From NCBI GenBank assembly GCA_945861995.1, contig CAMAWZ010000099.1, positions 1-8,186 of the forward strand: a stretch of DNA of 8,186 nucleotides, read 5' to 3'. This DNA comes from Pseudorhodobacter antarcticus. GTDB lineage: Bacteria; Pseudomonadota; Alphaproteobacteria; Rhodobacterales; Rhodobacteraceae. A model generated the notes under the pieces. That model saw only the letters and a list, made by a program, of their open reading frames with translations. It did not search any database and was not told where the DNA came from. Positions 1 through 5,950 of the stretch are shown piece by piece. Made by a program: the position numbers and the translations under genes. Each line of letters starts with the position of its first letter. Within the stretch, counting starts at the first letter, position 1.

Positions 1-833
1 AAAATCAGCAGCACCGACAAAGCGTATTTCAAATAGTGGAAGCGGTGCAAAACCGCAGCCAGCGCGAAATACAATGCCCGCAACCCCAGAATAGCAAAGA
101 TATTCGAGGTGTAGACAATATAGGGGTCCGTGGTAATCGCAAACACCGCAGGCACCGAATCAACCGCAAAAACCAAATCAGCGAATTCCACCAGCACCAG
201 CGCCAAAAACAACGGCGTCATGAACTGTACCATTTTGCCCGTTTTGGGATGCACTTGCTTTACGAAAAACGCGTTGCCATGCAGTTTATCGGTAACGTTA
301 AACCGCCGCTTCATGAAACGCAGGATGAAATTGTTTTCCAAATCCATCTCTTTGTCTTTTATCATCAGCATCTTCACGCCCGTGGCGATTAGGAAAACCG
401 CAAAGATATACAGAACCCAGCTGTATTGCGCCACCAGCGTAGCCCCAAGGCCAATCATGATACCGCGCAGCACGATCACGCCCAAGATGCCCCAAAACAG
501 CACGCGGTGCTGATACATACGAGGCACGGCGAAATAGGTGAAAATCAGCGCAATAACAAAAACATTATCCAGGGCCAAAGTTTTTTCCACAACAAAGGCT
601 GTCAGATATTCCGCCGCCGCCTGTTGCCCGATTTGCACCCAAACAAAGCCGCCAAAGGCGACACCCAGCCCGATATACAGCGCCGAAAGCTTTAAGCTTT
701 CGGCCACGCCAATTTCATGATCGGTCTTGTTTAAAACCCCAAGGTCAAGAGCCAGCAGCGCGATCACAATGCCAACAAAGGCAAACCACAGCCACAGCGG
801 TTGCCCAAGAAAAAGTGTAAAAAGAAAGTCCAA
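1..833 (-). CDS. TerC-family integral membrane protein, partial (3' end outside window)
   Basis: The reading frame runs off base 1 and gives 277 visible residues; the family is usually about 310-330, so roughly 40-55 C-terminal residues are missing. It is a polytopic membrane protein with the two half-repeats of the TerC/Alx family: an early ALDLGVLN (residues 28-35) and EKTLALDNVFV (83-93), then VEFADLVFAVDSVPAV (215-230) followed by a TSNIFAILGLRALYF stretch (242-256). The acidic residues D30, E83, D89, E216, D219 and D225 in membrane segments are those expected to handle metal ions. Start: a TTG at 833 is preceded by AGGTGAGG at a good distance (839-846). An in-frame GTG at 857 has no ribosome site, and a stop lies at 867-869. 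Family knowledge links TerC/Alx/MeeF proteins to manganese export or metal supply to secreted enzymes, and others to tellurite resistance; the exact substrate here is inference. It is separated from the amino acid operon by a terminator and has its own leader. Confidence 0.92.
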   Translation of the reverse strand, partial: MDFLFTLFLGQPLWLWFAFVGIVIALLALDLGVLNKTDHEIGVAESLKLSALYIGLGVAFGGFVWVQIGQQAAAEYLTAFVVEKTLALDNVFVIALIFTYFAVPRMYQHRVLFWGILGVIVLRGIMIGLGATLVAQYSWVLYIFAVFLIATGVKMLMIKDKEMDLENNFILRFMKRRFNVTDKLHGNAFFVKQVHPKTGKMVQFMTPLFLALVLVEFADLVFAVDSVPAVFAITTDPYIVYTSNIFAILGLRALYFALAAVLHRFHYLKYALSVLLI

Positions 834-947
834 TTTTGCCTCACCTGTTGCAAACACAAGGAGGGGCTAACGTTTCGCTGGCCCCCGCCAAAACGCTTGG
901 TTCAATCCGACATCACGGCACAGCGCCGCCAGAGGGGCCCGGATTGA
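834..947 (-). ncRNA. Candidate structured 5' leader RNA of the terC gene
   Basis: Read on the minus strand, this gene-free leader folds into consecutive helices. P1 is a perfect 8-bp pairing of UCAAUCCG (947-940) with CGGAUUGA (909-902). P2 lies inside it, CGGCG-CUG-UGCCG (928-916). P3 is CCAA-GCGUU-UUGG (900-888). P4 pairs GGGGC and AGCG (885-881, 879-876) with CGUU and GCCCC (872-869, 867-863) around an AAA loop. P2 and P4 each hold a G-U pair that would be an A-C mismatch in plus-strand RNA, which supports the minus direction. The loop segment GGCCCC (939-934) is complementary to GGGGCC (885-880) in P4, so a pseudoknot or competing fold is possible. The ribosome site (846-839) comes 17 nt after P4. 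It does not show the yybP-ykoY consensus as I know it. The structures are seen; the regulatory role is inferred. Confidence 0.45.
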
Positions 948-952
948 TAACA

Positions 953-982
953 GCGATATGGGGAGCGGAACGATAGGTTCAA
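953..982 (-). promoter_or_regulatory. Putative terC promoter
   Basis: A -35-like TTGAAC lies at 982-977. At 17-18 bp spacing is ATATCG (959-954) or TATCGC (958-953). Either gives a transcription start at about 946-947, the first base of the P1 helix of the leader. The -10 match is partial, so this is a reasonable but unproven call; the coincidence with the start of the RNA fold raises confidence. Confidence 0.45.
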
Positions 983-990
983 GGTATCGT
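970..990. promoter_or_regulatory. Dyad overlapping the terC -35 box (possible operator)
   Basis: ACGATA (970-975) and TATCGT (985-990) form a perfect 6+6 inverted repeat around a 9-bp centre, and the -35 box (977-982) lies entirely inside it. The centre-to-centre spacing would suit a dimeric repressor. I do not recognise the sequence as a known regulator box. Confidence 0.3.
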
Positions 991-994
991 AAAC

Positions 995-1024
995 AAAAAA
1001 ACACCCCAATAAGGGGCGTTTTTT
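995..1024 (-). terminator. Intrinsic terminator of the aapJQMP operon
   Basis: On the minus strand a 7-bp stem (ACGCCCC at 1019-1013 with GGGGTGT at 1007-1001, one G-U pair) has a 5-nt TTATT loop and is followed by a run of T (about 1001-995). It is flanked upstream by A residues, so it could also stop plus-strand transcription, but the G-U pair favours the minus direction. It starts 17 nt after the aapP stop and separates that operon from terC. Confidence 0.88.
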
Positions 1025-1040
1025 AGGTTCCTGGAACGGC

Positions 1041-1808
1041 TTAATGCCCCAAAATCTGGCTTAGGAACAGCTTAGTGCGGTCTGATTTGGGGTTGGCAAA
1101 GAACTCTTTAGGCTCGTTCTGTTCAACGATTTGGCCCTGATCCATAAACACCACGCGGTTTGCCACCGCTTGGGCAAAGCCCATCTCGTGCGTGACGCAG
1201 ATCATCGTCATGCCATCTTCTGCAAGGCTGATCATCGTATCCAGCACCTCCTTGATCATTTCAGGGTCAAGCGCCGATGTCGGCTCGTCAAACAGCATGA
1301 TGCGCGGTTTCATGCACAGGCTGCGGGCAATGGCCACGCGCTGCTGCTGCCCACCCGAAAGCTGGCCCGGATATTTCAGCGCCTGTTCCGGGATTTTCAC
1401 CTTTTCCAGAAAATACATCGCGGTTTCTTCCGCCTCGCGCTTGGGCGTTTTGCGCACCCAAATTGGGGCCAGCGTCAGGTTTTCCAAAATGGTCAAATGC
1501 GGGAACAGATTAAAATGTTGAAACACCATCCCAACCTCGGAGCGCACTTTGTCGATGTTTTTCAAATCTGATGTCAGTTCGGTTCCATCCACAATAATCG
1601 TACCCGCCTGATGTTCTTCAAGGCGGTTGATGCAGCGAATTAGGGTAGACTTGCCGCTGCCCGATGGGCCGCAAACAACAATCCGCTCGCCCCTGTTCAC
1701 CGTCATATTTATATCGCGCAGCACATGAAACTGCCCGTACCATTTGTTCATGGCAGTGATCTGAATGGCCACCTCGTCCGTGACCTGCATTTTAGCGGCA
1801 TTTGCCAT
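1041..1808 (-). CDS. aapP: General L-amino acid ABC transporter, ATP-binding subunit AapP (BztD-like)
   Basis: This is the cytoplasmic ATPase that powers the AapQM permease, 255 residues, the normal size for a polar amino acid importer ATPase. In order it carries Walker A GPSGSGKST (47-55), the Q-loop glutamine in MVFQHF (Q97), the ABC signature LSGGQQQRVAIA (150-161), Walker B IMLFDEP (170-176) with catalytic E175, the D-loop SALD (178-181) and the switch histidine in VTHEMG (H207). All catalytic elements are intact. The ATG at 1808 follows AGGAG overlapping the aapM stop, with only 9 nt between the genes, so translation is probably coupled. It is the last gene of the operon; a strong terminator follows. 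The same four-gene arrangement is called bztABCD in Rhodobacter capsulatus, where it imports Glu, Gln, Asp and Asn; in Rhizobium the Aap system has broader range. Which range applies here is not visible in the sequence. Confidence 0.96.
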   Translation of the reverse strand: MANAAKMQVTDEVAIQITAMNKWYGQFHVLRDINMTVNRGERIVVCGPSGSGKSTLIRCINRLEEHQAGTIIVDGTELTSDLKNIDKVRSEVGMVFQHFNLFPHLTILENLTLAPIWVRKTPKREAEETAMYFLEKVKIPEQALKYPGQLSGGQQQRVAIARSLCMKPRIMLFDEPTSALDPEMIKEVLDTMISLAEDGMTMICVTHEMGFAQAVANRVVFMDQGQIVEQNEPKEFFANPKSDRTKLFLSQILGH

Positions 1809-1817
1809 GGCTTGCTC

Positions 1818-3263
1818 CTATCGGTGATCGGTTTTCAGCTTTTGCTCTAGATACATCGAGTATCTGGACATGCTAAAGCAGAAGATAAAGAAAATAGCGC
1901 CCACAAAAATGAACGGCTCCCAATAGGCGGCCTTCCATGCAATGTCGGCTTTGACAACTTTGGTAATCCCTTGCAGCGGGTCGGCAAGGCCCACCAATGC
2001 AACAAGGGTGGTATCTTTGAACAGGCCGATAAAAGACGACACAATGCCAGGAATCGCCACCTTTAACGCCTGCGGCATAATAATCAGCCGCTGCGCCTGC
2101 CAGTAGTCAAGCCCCAAACTATCAGCCGCCTCTTGCTGCCCGCGCGGCAATGCGGCCAGCCCGCCCCGAATAACTTCGGCGATATAGGCCGAGGCGAAAA
2201 GGGACACGAGGATGATCACCCGCAAGATCAAGTCGAAATTGGTTTGCGGCGGCAGGAAGTATTGCAGCAAAAGGCTGGCGGTGAACAGCATGGTAATCAG
2301 CGGCACACCGCGCACAAATTCGATGAACCCCACCGATAGGGTTTTAATCAAAAACATATCCGACCGCCGCCCAAGTGCCAGTAAAATGCCAATGGGAAGC
2401 GAGGCTGAAATGGCCGACACGCCAATGACGAAAGACAAAAGAAACCCGCCAAAGCGGTCGCTATCTTCGGCGGGCAGGCTGAAAGCTGGCAGCGCCTGCG
2501 CCAGCGCGCCCGTTAACAGACCTTGCAAAAAGCCCCACCATACAAAGGCAACCAAGGCCGCCACAGCCGCAGCAGGCGTCACGCCAATCAGGCCATGCAG
2601 GGCGCGCCAAATCAGCACTGCAATACCAAATCCCAGCATCACGCCAACAGGTGCCCAAACAGACCCGCCCCACAGCAAGAAAAACGCCGTGGCGGGAAAG
2701 GCCAGTGTCACCCACAACAAGTGCTTTGGCGCAAACCACGCCAAAGCGGCCAGCGCGGCCATCACCGCAGCGGCAAGGAACAAATGCCAGCCATCGGTTC
2801 CAACACCCCAAAGCAGCACCACCAGCACCGCCCCCGCGCCACCAACCATAATCATCGTAGGGCGGCGCAGATTGAAATATAGGACGGGCGATAGCGCCAC
2901 GAACAGCAGCGCAAAAGCCAGCAGCGGGCGCCAATATTCGTCGCGGTCAAAAAAGCCGAACATAAACTGATGCCAGCGTTCGTTGATCATGGCCCAGCAC
3001 GCGCCCGATGCCCCCTCGCCGGCCGAGGCGGCAATGATGGCGCGGCATTCGTCCACCGAACTGGCCGTCCAAACCCCGTTCAAAAACCAAGGGGCCGAGG
3101 ACGAGACAAGCGCGTACACCGCCCACAGGCCGATAAAGGTTAGAATCGCGTTAAACCAGCTGGAAAACAGGTTTTCCCGCATCCATTTGATCACGCCCGT
3201 CTCGCCCACAGGTGGCTTTTGCGCAGGCAGCATCTGGGTGCGGACAAAATGCGAATTGCTCAT
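1818..3263 (-). CDS. aapM: General L-amino acid ABC transporter, permease AapM (BztC-like), enlarged
   Basis: This inner-membrane permease subunit should pair with AapQ to form the translocation path. The C-terminal half (about 270-475) is a HisM/GlnP-type permease domain: FVRGVPL (316-322) and the cytoplasmic EAA coupling loop around 362-385, with the conserved G at 375 and EAADSLG at 378-384, followed by LIIMPQALKVAIP. The N-terminal part has a first membrane helix near 38-55, a large periplasmic loop with cysteines C73 and C89, and a helix near 113-130. From about 135 to 255 there is a long, very hydrophobic Ala/Leu/Val/Trp-rich stretch that looks like several extra membrane segments. At 481 residues it is longer than the AapM/BztC proteins I remember (roughly 380-435). 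ATG 3263 follows AAGGAG, which lies inside the end of aapQ; the two genes are 1 nt apart, implying coupled translation. Confidence 0.93.
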   Translation of the reverse strand: MSNSHFVRTQMLPAQKPPVGETGVIKWMRENLFSSWFNAILTFIGLWAVYALVSSSAPWFLNGVWTASSVDECRAIIAASAGEGASGACWAMINERWHQFMFGFFDRDEYWRPLLAFALLFVALSPVLYFNLRRPTMIMVGGAGAVLVVLLWGVGTDGWHLFLAAAVMAALAALAWFAPKHLLWVTLAFPATAFFLLWGGSVWAPVGVMLGFGIAVLIWRALHGLIGVTPAAAVAALVAFVWWGFLQGLLTGALAQALPAFSLPAEDSDRFGGFLLSFVIGVSAISASLPIGILLALGRRSDMFLIKTLSVGFIEFVRGVPLITMLFTASLLLQYFLPPQTNFDLILRVIILVSLFASAYIAEVIRGGLAALPRGQQEAADSLGLDYWQAQRLIIMPQALKVAIPGIVSSFIGLFKDTTLVALVGLADPLQGITKVVKADIAWKAAYWEPFIFVGAIFFIFCFSMSRYSMYLEQKLKTDHR

Positions 3264-3264
3264 C

Positions 3265-4566
3265 TTACCGCTCCTTCAACTTGACTGAGTTGTTGAAAAT
3301 ATTCATCCCGACAGAAATGGTCAGCGACAAGAACAGGTAGATCAGCATCATCAGCAGCATACACTCCAATTCGCGCCCCGTCTGATTAAGGGTGATGCCG
3401 CCCAAAGTACCCTTCAAATCCAGGTAGCTGATCGCCATACCAAGGGTCGAGTTTTTGGTGATGTTCAGGTACTGGCTGATCAGCGGCGGCACAATCACGC
3501 GCAGCGCTTGGGGCAGGATGATCAGGTTCATTGTGCGGTTAGGGCGCATACCCAGCGCATAGGCTGCTTCGGTTTGGCCACGCGAAATGGCCAGAATGCC
3601 TGCGCGCACGGCCTCGGCAATATAGGTGCCATGATAGATCGACAGGGCCAAAAACAGCGCGGTAAAGCTGTGGGCCAAACTGATGCCACCCACAAAGTTA
3701 AACCCTTTGGACACGCCACTTTCGCCCACCGCAAAGGCGGGAATGTCCCAGTGAAAGCCCAGCGCAAACAAAAGCGCGGTGATGGGCAAAATCAGAACAA
3801 GCAGCGATTTCCACCACGTCACAGGGCGAAACCCCGTATCTTCTTGGATGGCTTTGGCGCTGGCCCGGATGCGGCCATTGACCCAAAAGCTGCCCCAAAT
3901 CACCGCAACTGCCGCCAAAACCGAAAGGTTGATCGGCACATTCAGCACCGAAAAGCTGCCCAAGGGCCGATCTAGCACTGGGGCGGGCACGTTGGTGCCG
4001 CGGTTGGTTATGGCGATGCTGTCAAAGAAAATCTTTTGCGCGGGCGGCTCTAGCCCCTGATCGACCATTTCTTGCGTAACCTTGAAATCCTTCGGCTCTG
4101 GCATGACTTGGGCGAAAATCGAAAACGCCAGCAAAATCCACAAGAGCAGTGGCACATTGCGGAACACCTCGATGTAAACCGTCATCAGACGGCCCACGAT
4201 CCAGTTTTTGGACAGGCGCAGCACCCCCGCCGTCACGCCAATCAACGTGGCCGCAAAACAGGCCGCGATGGACACAGCCAAGGTGTTAAACAGCCCCACA
4301 AACAAAGCGCGCCCATGCGTGCTGTCATTGGTATAGGGGATCAGTTGCTGATCAATGTCGTAACCTGCGCGGTTAAACAAAAAGCTATAGCTGATGTCTT
4401 TGTCTTTGGCGGCCAAATTGGCCTGCAAGTTCATAAGCAGCCACGCCACAAAGGCAATGAACAGGCCCAGAACAATCACCTGAATGGTGATCGACCGATA
4501 GCGCGTGTCATAAACCAGCATTGACAGCCGAAAGTTGCCTTTCGGAGCGTCGCTTACCATAGCCAT
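3265..4566 (-). CDS. aapQ: General L-amino acid ABC transporter, permease AapQ (BztB-like)
   Basis: This is the partner permease of AapM, 433 residues, in the inner membrane. Membrane segments are visible near 28-46, 88-112, 130-153, 213-229, 252-271, 297-315, 345-366 and 403-423. Two blocks of the HisM/GlnP permease fold are split by a long insert: GLFNTLAVSI (91-100) with VFRNVPLLLWI (134-144), then EAVRAGILAISRGQTEAAYALG (318-339), the EAA loop that contacts AapP, followed by LPQALRVIVPPL. The separated N- and C-terminal halves are typical of AapQ/BztB rather than of short polar amino acid permeases. ATG 4566 has a purine-rich AGGGGG upstream; a second in-frame ATG at 4560 is possible and would remove only two residues. 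It is separated from aapJ by a 122-nt gap with hairpins but runs directly into aapM. Confidence 0.94.
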   Translation of the reverse strand: MAMVSDAPKGNFRLSMLVYDTRYRSITIQVIVLGLFIAFVAWLLMNLQANLAAKDKDISYSFLFNRAGYDIDQQLIPYTNDSTHGRALFVGLFNTLAVSIAACFAATLIGVTAGVLRLSKNWIVGRLMTVYIEVFRNVPLLLWILLAFSIFAQVMPEPKDFKVTQEMVDQGLEPPAQKIFFDSIAITNRGTNVPAPVLDRPLGSFSVLNVPINLSVLAAVAVIWGSFWVNGRIRASAKAIQEDTGFRPVTWWKSLLVLILPITALLFALGFHWDIPAFAVGESGVSKGFNFVGGISLAHSFTALFLALSIYHGTYIAEAVRAGILAISRGQTEAAYALGMRPNRTMNLIILPQALRVIVPPLISQYLNITKNSTLGMAISYLDLKGTLGGITLNQTGRELECMLLMMLIYLFLSLTISVGMNIFNNSVKLKER

Positions 4567-4593
4567 ATCTTACCCCCTGCCGCTGCCGCGTGC

Positions 4594-4628
4594 TGGCCTT
4601 TGGCCAATCTTATCGGGGTCAGGCCCCA
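4594..4628 (-). other. Two further hairpins between aapJ and aapQ
   Basis: Downstream of the GC-rich stem, the minus-strand RNA can form UGGGG-CCUGA-CCCCG (4628-4614; five pairs with one terminal U-G) and UGGCC-AAA-GGCCA (4606-4594; five perfect pairs). Neither has a T-run. They sit 28 nt or more before the aapQ start codon. They could protect the upstream aapJ message from 3' exonuclease or affect aapQ translation; this role is inference. Confidence 0.4.
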
Positions 4629-4654
4629 TCACGGAGTGCTTGTTTTTATTGTGG

Positions 4655-4681
4655 AAAAAGGGCGCGGGTTGCCCCGCGCCC
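4655..4681 (-). terminator. Intercistronic GC-rich hairpin with T-run after aapJ (partial terminator or mRNA stabiliser)
   Basis: On the minus strand, GGGCGCGGG (4681-4673), a GCAA tetraloop of the stable GNRA type and CCCGCGCCC (4668-4660) form a perfect 9-bp stem, directly followed by TTTTT (4659-4655). It begins 7 nt after the aapJ stop. It has the form of an intrinsic terminator but lies within an operon. The expected effect is that most transcripts end after aapJ, or that the aapJ message is stabilised, giving more binding protein than permease, as in many binding-protein-dependent operons. Confidence 0.8.
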
Positions 4682-4688
4682 AATTGCG

Positions 4689-5705
4689 TTAGCGCACTGG
4701 TGGCGCGTACTGCAGGCCGCCTTGGGTCCACAATGCGTTCAGGCCGCGTGCCAAACCGATGGCGGTCGAGGTGCCAAGGTTGGCTTCGAAAATCTCGCCA
4801 TAGTTGCCCGAAACGGCGATAGCGTTCTTGGCCCAAGCGTTGTCCAGACCCATCATCACGCCCATTTCGCCTTCAAGACCCAGCAAACGCTTAACCTCTG
4901 GATCGGTGGTCGATGCGGCCACTTCTTCCAAGTTCGCTTTGGTGATGCCTTTTTCTTCAGCGATCAGCAGCGAATAATAGGTCCAGCGCACGATATCGCC
5001 CCAGTTGTTGTCGCCATGGCGAACGACTGGGCCAAGCGGCTCTTTCGAGACGATTTCTGGCAGAATGATGTGGTTTTCTGGGTCAGCAAAGGTGGCGCGG
5101 CTGGCAGCAAGGCCCGACGCGTCAGTGGTGTAGGCATCACACGCGCCAGCAAGATACTGGTTGGCTGCTTCGGTATCATCAACCACGGTCACAGGGGTGT
5201 AGGTGATGTTGTTGGTTTTGAAGAAGTCGGCCAAGTTCAATTCGGTGGTGGTGCCAGTTTGAATGCAAACCGTTGCGCCATCCAGTTCTTTGGCCGAAGC
5301 CACGCCCAGATCTTTCTTCACCATAAAGCCCTGACCGTCATAATAGTTCACGGCCACGAAATCGAACTTCAAGTCGGTGTCGCGCGAATAGGTCCAGGTC
5401 GAGTTGCGCACCAGCACGTCCACTTCGCCCGAAGACAGCGCGGTAAAGCGGGTCTCGCCCGTCAGGGGTACGAATTTCACTTTGGTGGGGTCGCCCAAAA
5501 CAGCGGCAGCAATGGCTTTGCACAGCGCTGCGTCAAAGCCTTGGTATTCGCCATTGGCATCTGGGGCGGCAAAGCCTGTTAGGCCCGTGCTTGCGCCGCA
5601 CAGCAGTTCGCCGCGCGCCTTGATGTCATCCAACGTTGCGGCAAAAACCGCGCCTGACAAGACTGTGGTGGCAGCCAACGTGCCAAGGAATACTGATTTA
5701 TTCAT
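4689..5705 (-). CDS. aapJ: General L-amino acid-binding periplasmic protein AapJ (BztA-like)
   Basis: This solute-binding protein has 338 residues. It starts with a Sec signal peptide: MNK, a hydrophobic core (residues 5-20) and a probable cleavage after VFA (22/23), with no lipobox, so the product is free in the periplasm. The mature part is a type-3 family solute-binding fold: ARGELLCGAS (30-39), the family signature in GFDAALCKAIA (57-67), the ligand-site region VLVRNSTWT (98-106), and the second-lobe motifs VCIQTGTTTE and GACDAYTTDASG. Four cysteines (in LLCG, ALCK, TVCIQ and GACDAY) are at positions usual for this subfamily. Start choice: the frame extends upstream to 5789, but ATG 5705 has AGAGG just upstream and opens directly into the signal peptide, while the 28 extra residues are basic and not secretion-like. 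It is the first gene of the transporter operon and binds substrate for AapQMP. Confidence 0.95.
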   Translation of the reverse strand: MNKSVFLGTLAATTVLSGAVFAATLDDIKARGELLCGASTGLTGFAAPDANGEYQGFDAALCKAIAAAVLGDPTKVKFVPLTGETRFTALSSGEVDVLVRNSTWTYSRDTDLKFDFVAVNYYDGQGFMVKKDLGVASAKELDGATVCIQTGTTTELNLADFFKTNNITYTPVTVVDDTEAANQYLAGACDAYTTDASGLAASRATFADPENHIILPEIVSKEPLGPVVRHGDNNWGDIVRWTYYSLLIAEEKGITKANLEEVAASTTDPEVKRLLGLEGEMGVMMGLDNAWAKNAIAVSGNYGEIFEANLGTSTAIGLARGLNALWTQGGLQYAPPVR

Positions 5706-5787
5706 AGGAACCTCTTCCTGTTGCGCCCATTTCAGGGCTGTTTGTCGTACAAAACTTTTACGCCATCTCGTACTTGTTGCCCGCCTC

Positions 5788-5806
5788 ACTCACGCAAAGC
5801 GCGAGT
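5788..5806 (-). other. Hairpin in the aapJ leader
   Basis: In minus-strand RNA, ACUCGCGC (5806-5799) pairs with GCGUGAGU (5795-5788) around a UUU loop: eight pairs with one G-U, which would be a mismatch on the plus strand. It sits about 80 nt before the aapJ start, within the predicted 5' untranslated region. A shorter stem, AGCCA-AGAG-UGGCU (5831-5818), lies just upstream at the predicted transcription start. Confidence 0.4.
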
Positions 5807-5822
5807 TTGGCAGTGTCAGCCA

Positions 5823-5851
5823 CTCTTGGCTATTGGTTAAACTTAGGTCAA
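5823..5851 (-). promoter_or_regulatory. Putative aapJ operon promoter
   Basis: The -35-like box is TTGACC (5851-5846), preceded by C and a T-rich stretch (5858-5853) that could act as an UP element. At 17-18 bp spacing the -10 is poor (CAAGAG or AAGAGT). Strong -35 boxes with weak -10 boxes are common in Rhodobacterales. A start near 5816 would give a leader of about 110 nt. Confidence 0.35.
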
Positions 5852-5852
5852 G

Positions 5853-5884
5853 AAAAAATATCGTCCAGCACTTTTGTTAGCGCT
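5853..5884 (-). terminator. Weak terminator-like stem after the crcB-rluC-ATP12 unit
   Basis: AGCGCU (5884-5879) pairs with AGUGCU (5872-5867) around AACAAA, with one G-U pair, and six T residues follow at 5858-5853. The T-run is 8 nt away from the stem, further than in a standard intrinsic terminator, so function is doubtful. The T-run also sits just upstream of the aapJ -35 box. Confidence 0.3.
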
Positions 5885-5950
5885 ATCTGCGCAATATAAA
5901 CGGTACCTGGGCAACTTGCGCAATTTTCGGGCATTTGCCTGGAAATAATC

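Larger units (their letters stand above)
5706..5950. promoter_or_regulatory. 245-nt intergenic control region between ATP12 gene and aapJ
   Basis: I see no gene here. It holds a weak terminator-like stem (5853-5884), a TTGACC promoter box (5846-5851), two hairpins in the likely aapJ leader (5819-5830 core and 5788-5806), and two copies of TGCGCAAT (5888-5895, 5917-5924), the second forming part of the 8-bp palindrome TTGCGCAA (5916-5923). I could not find a convincing sigma-54 (-24/-12) site, although amino acid uptake operons are often under nitrogen control. Confidence 0.6.

Noticed and set aside
36..513. Plus-strand open frames of about 120 codons in the first 520 bases
   Set aside because: They overlap the intact minus-strand TerC frame, which carries conserved family motifs throughout. 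The plus-strand products are unlike any protein I recognise.
834..990. yybP-ykoY manganese riboswitch in the terC leader
   Set aside because: Considered because of the TerC gene, but the conserved landmarks of that family are not visible; left as an unassigned structured leader.
2212..2970. 252-codon plus-strand open frame opposite aapM
   Set aside because: It is antisense to a clear permease gene. The product is rich in Ala, Pro, Ser and Lys with no family features, as expected from the complement of hydrophobic codons.
4590..5582. 330-codon plus-strand open frame opposite aapJ
   Set aside because: It mirrors the aapJ codons, has no recognisable domain and crosses the intercistronic terminator stem.
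5706..5789. N-terminal extension of AapJ by 28 residues
   Set aside because: It would hide the signal peptide behind a basic segment, and ATG 5705 has a good ribosome site.
5706..5950. Sigma-54 promoter for the amino acid operon
   Set aside because: No GG-N10-GC pair in the TGGCAC/TTGC context was found on the minus strand.
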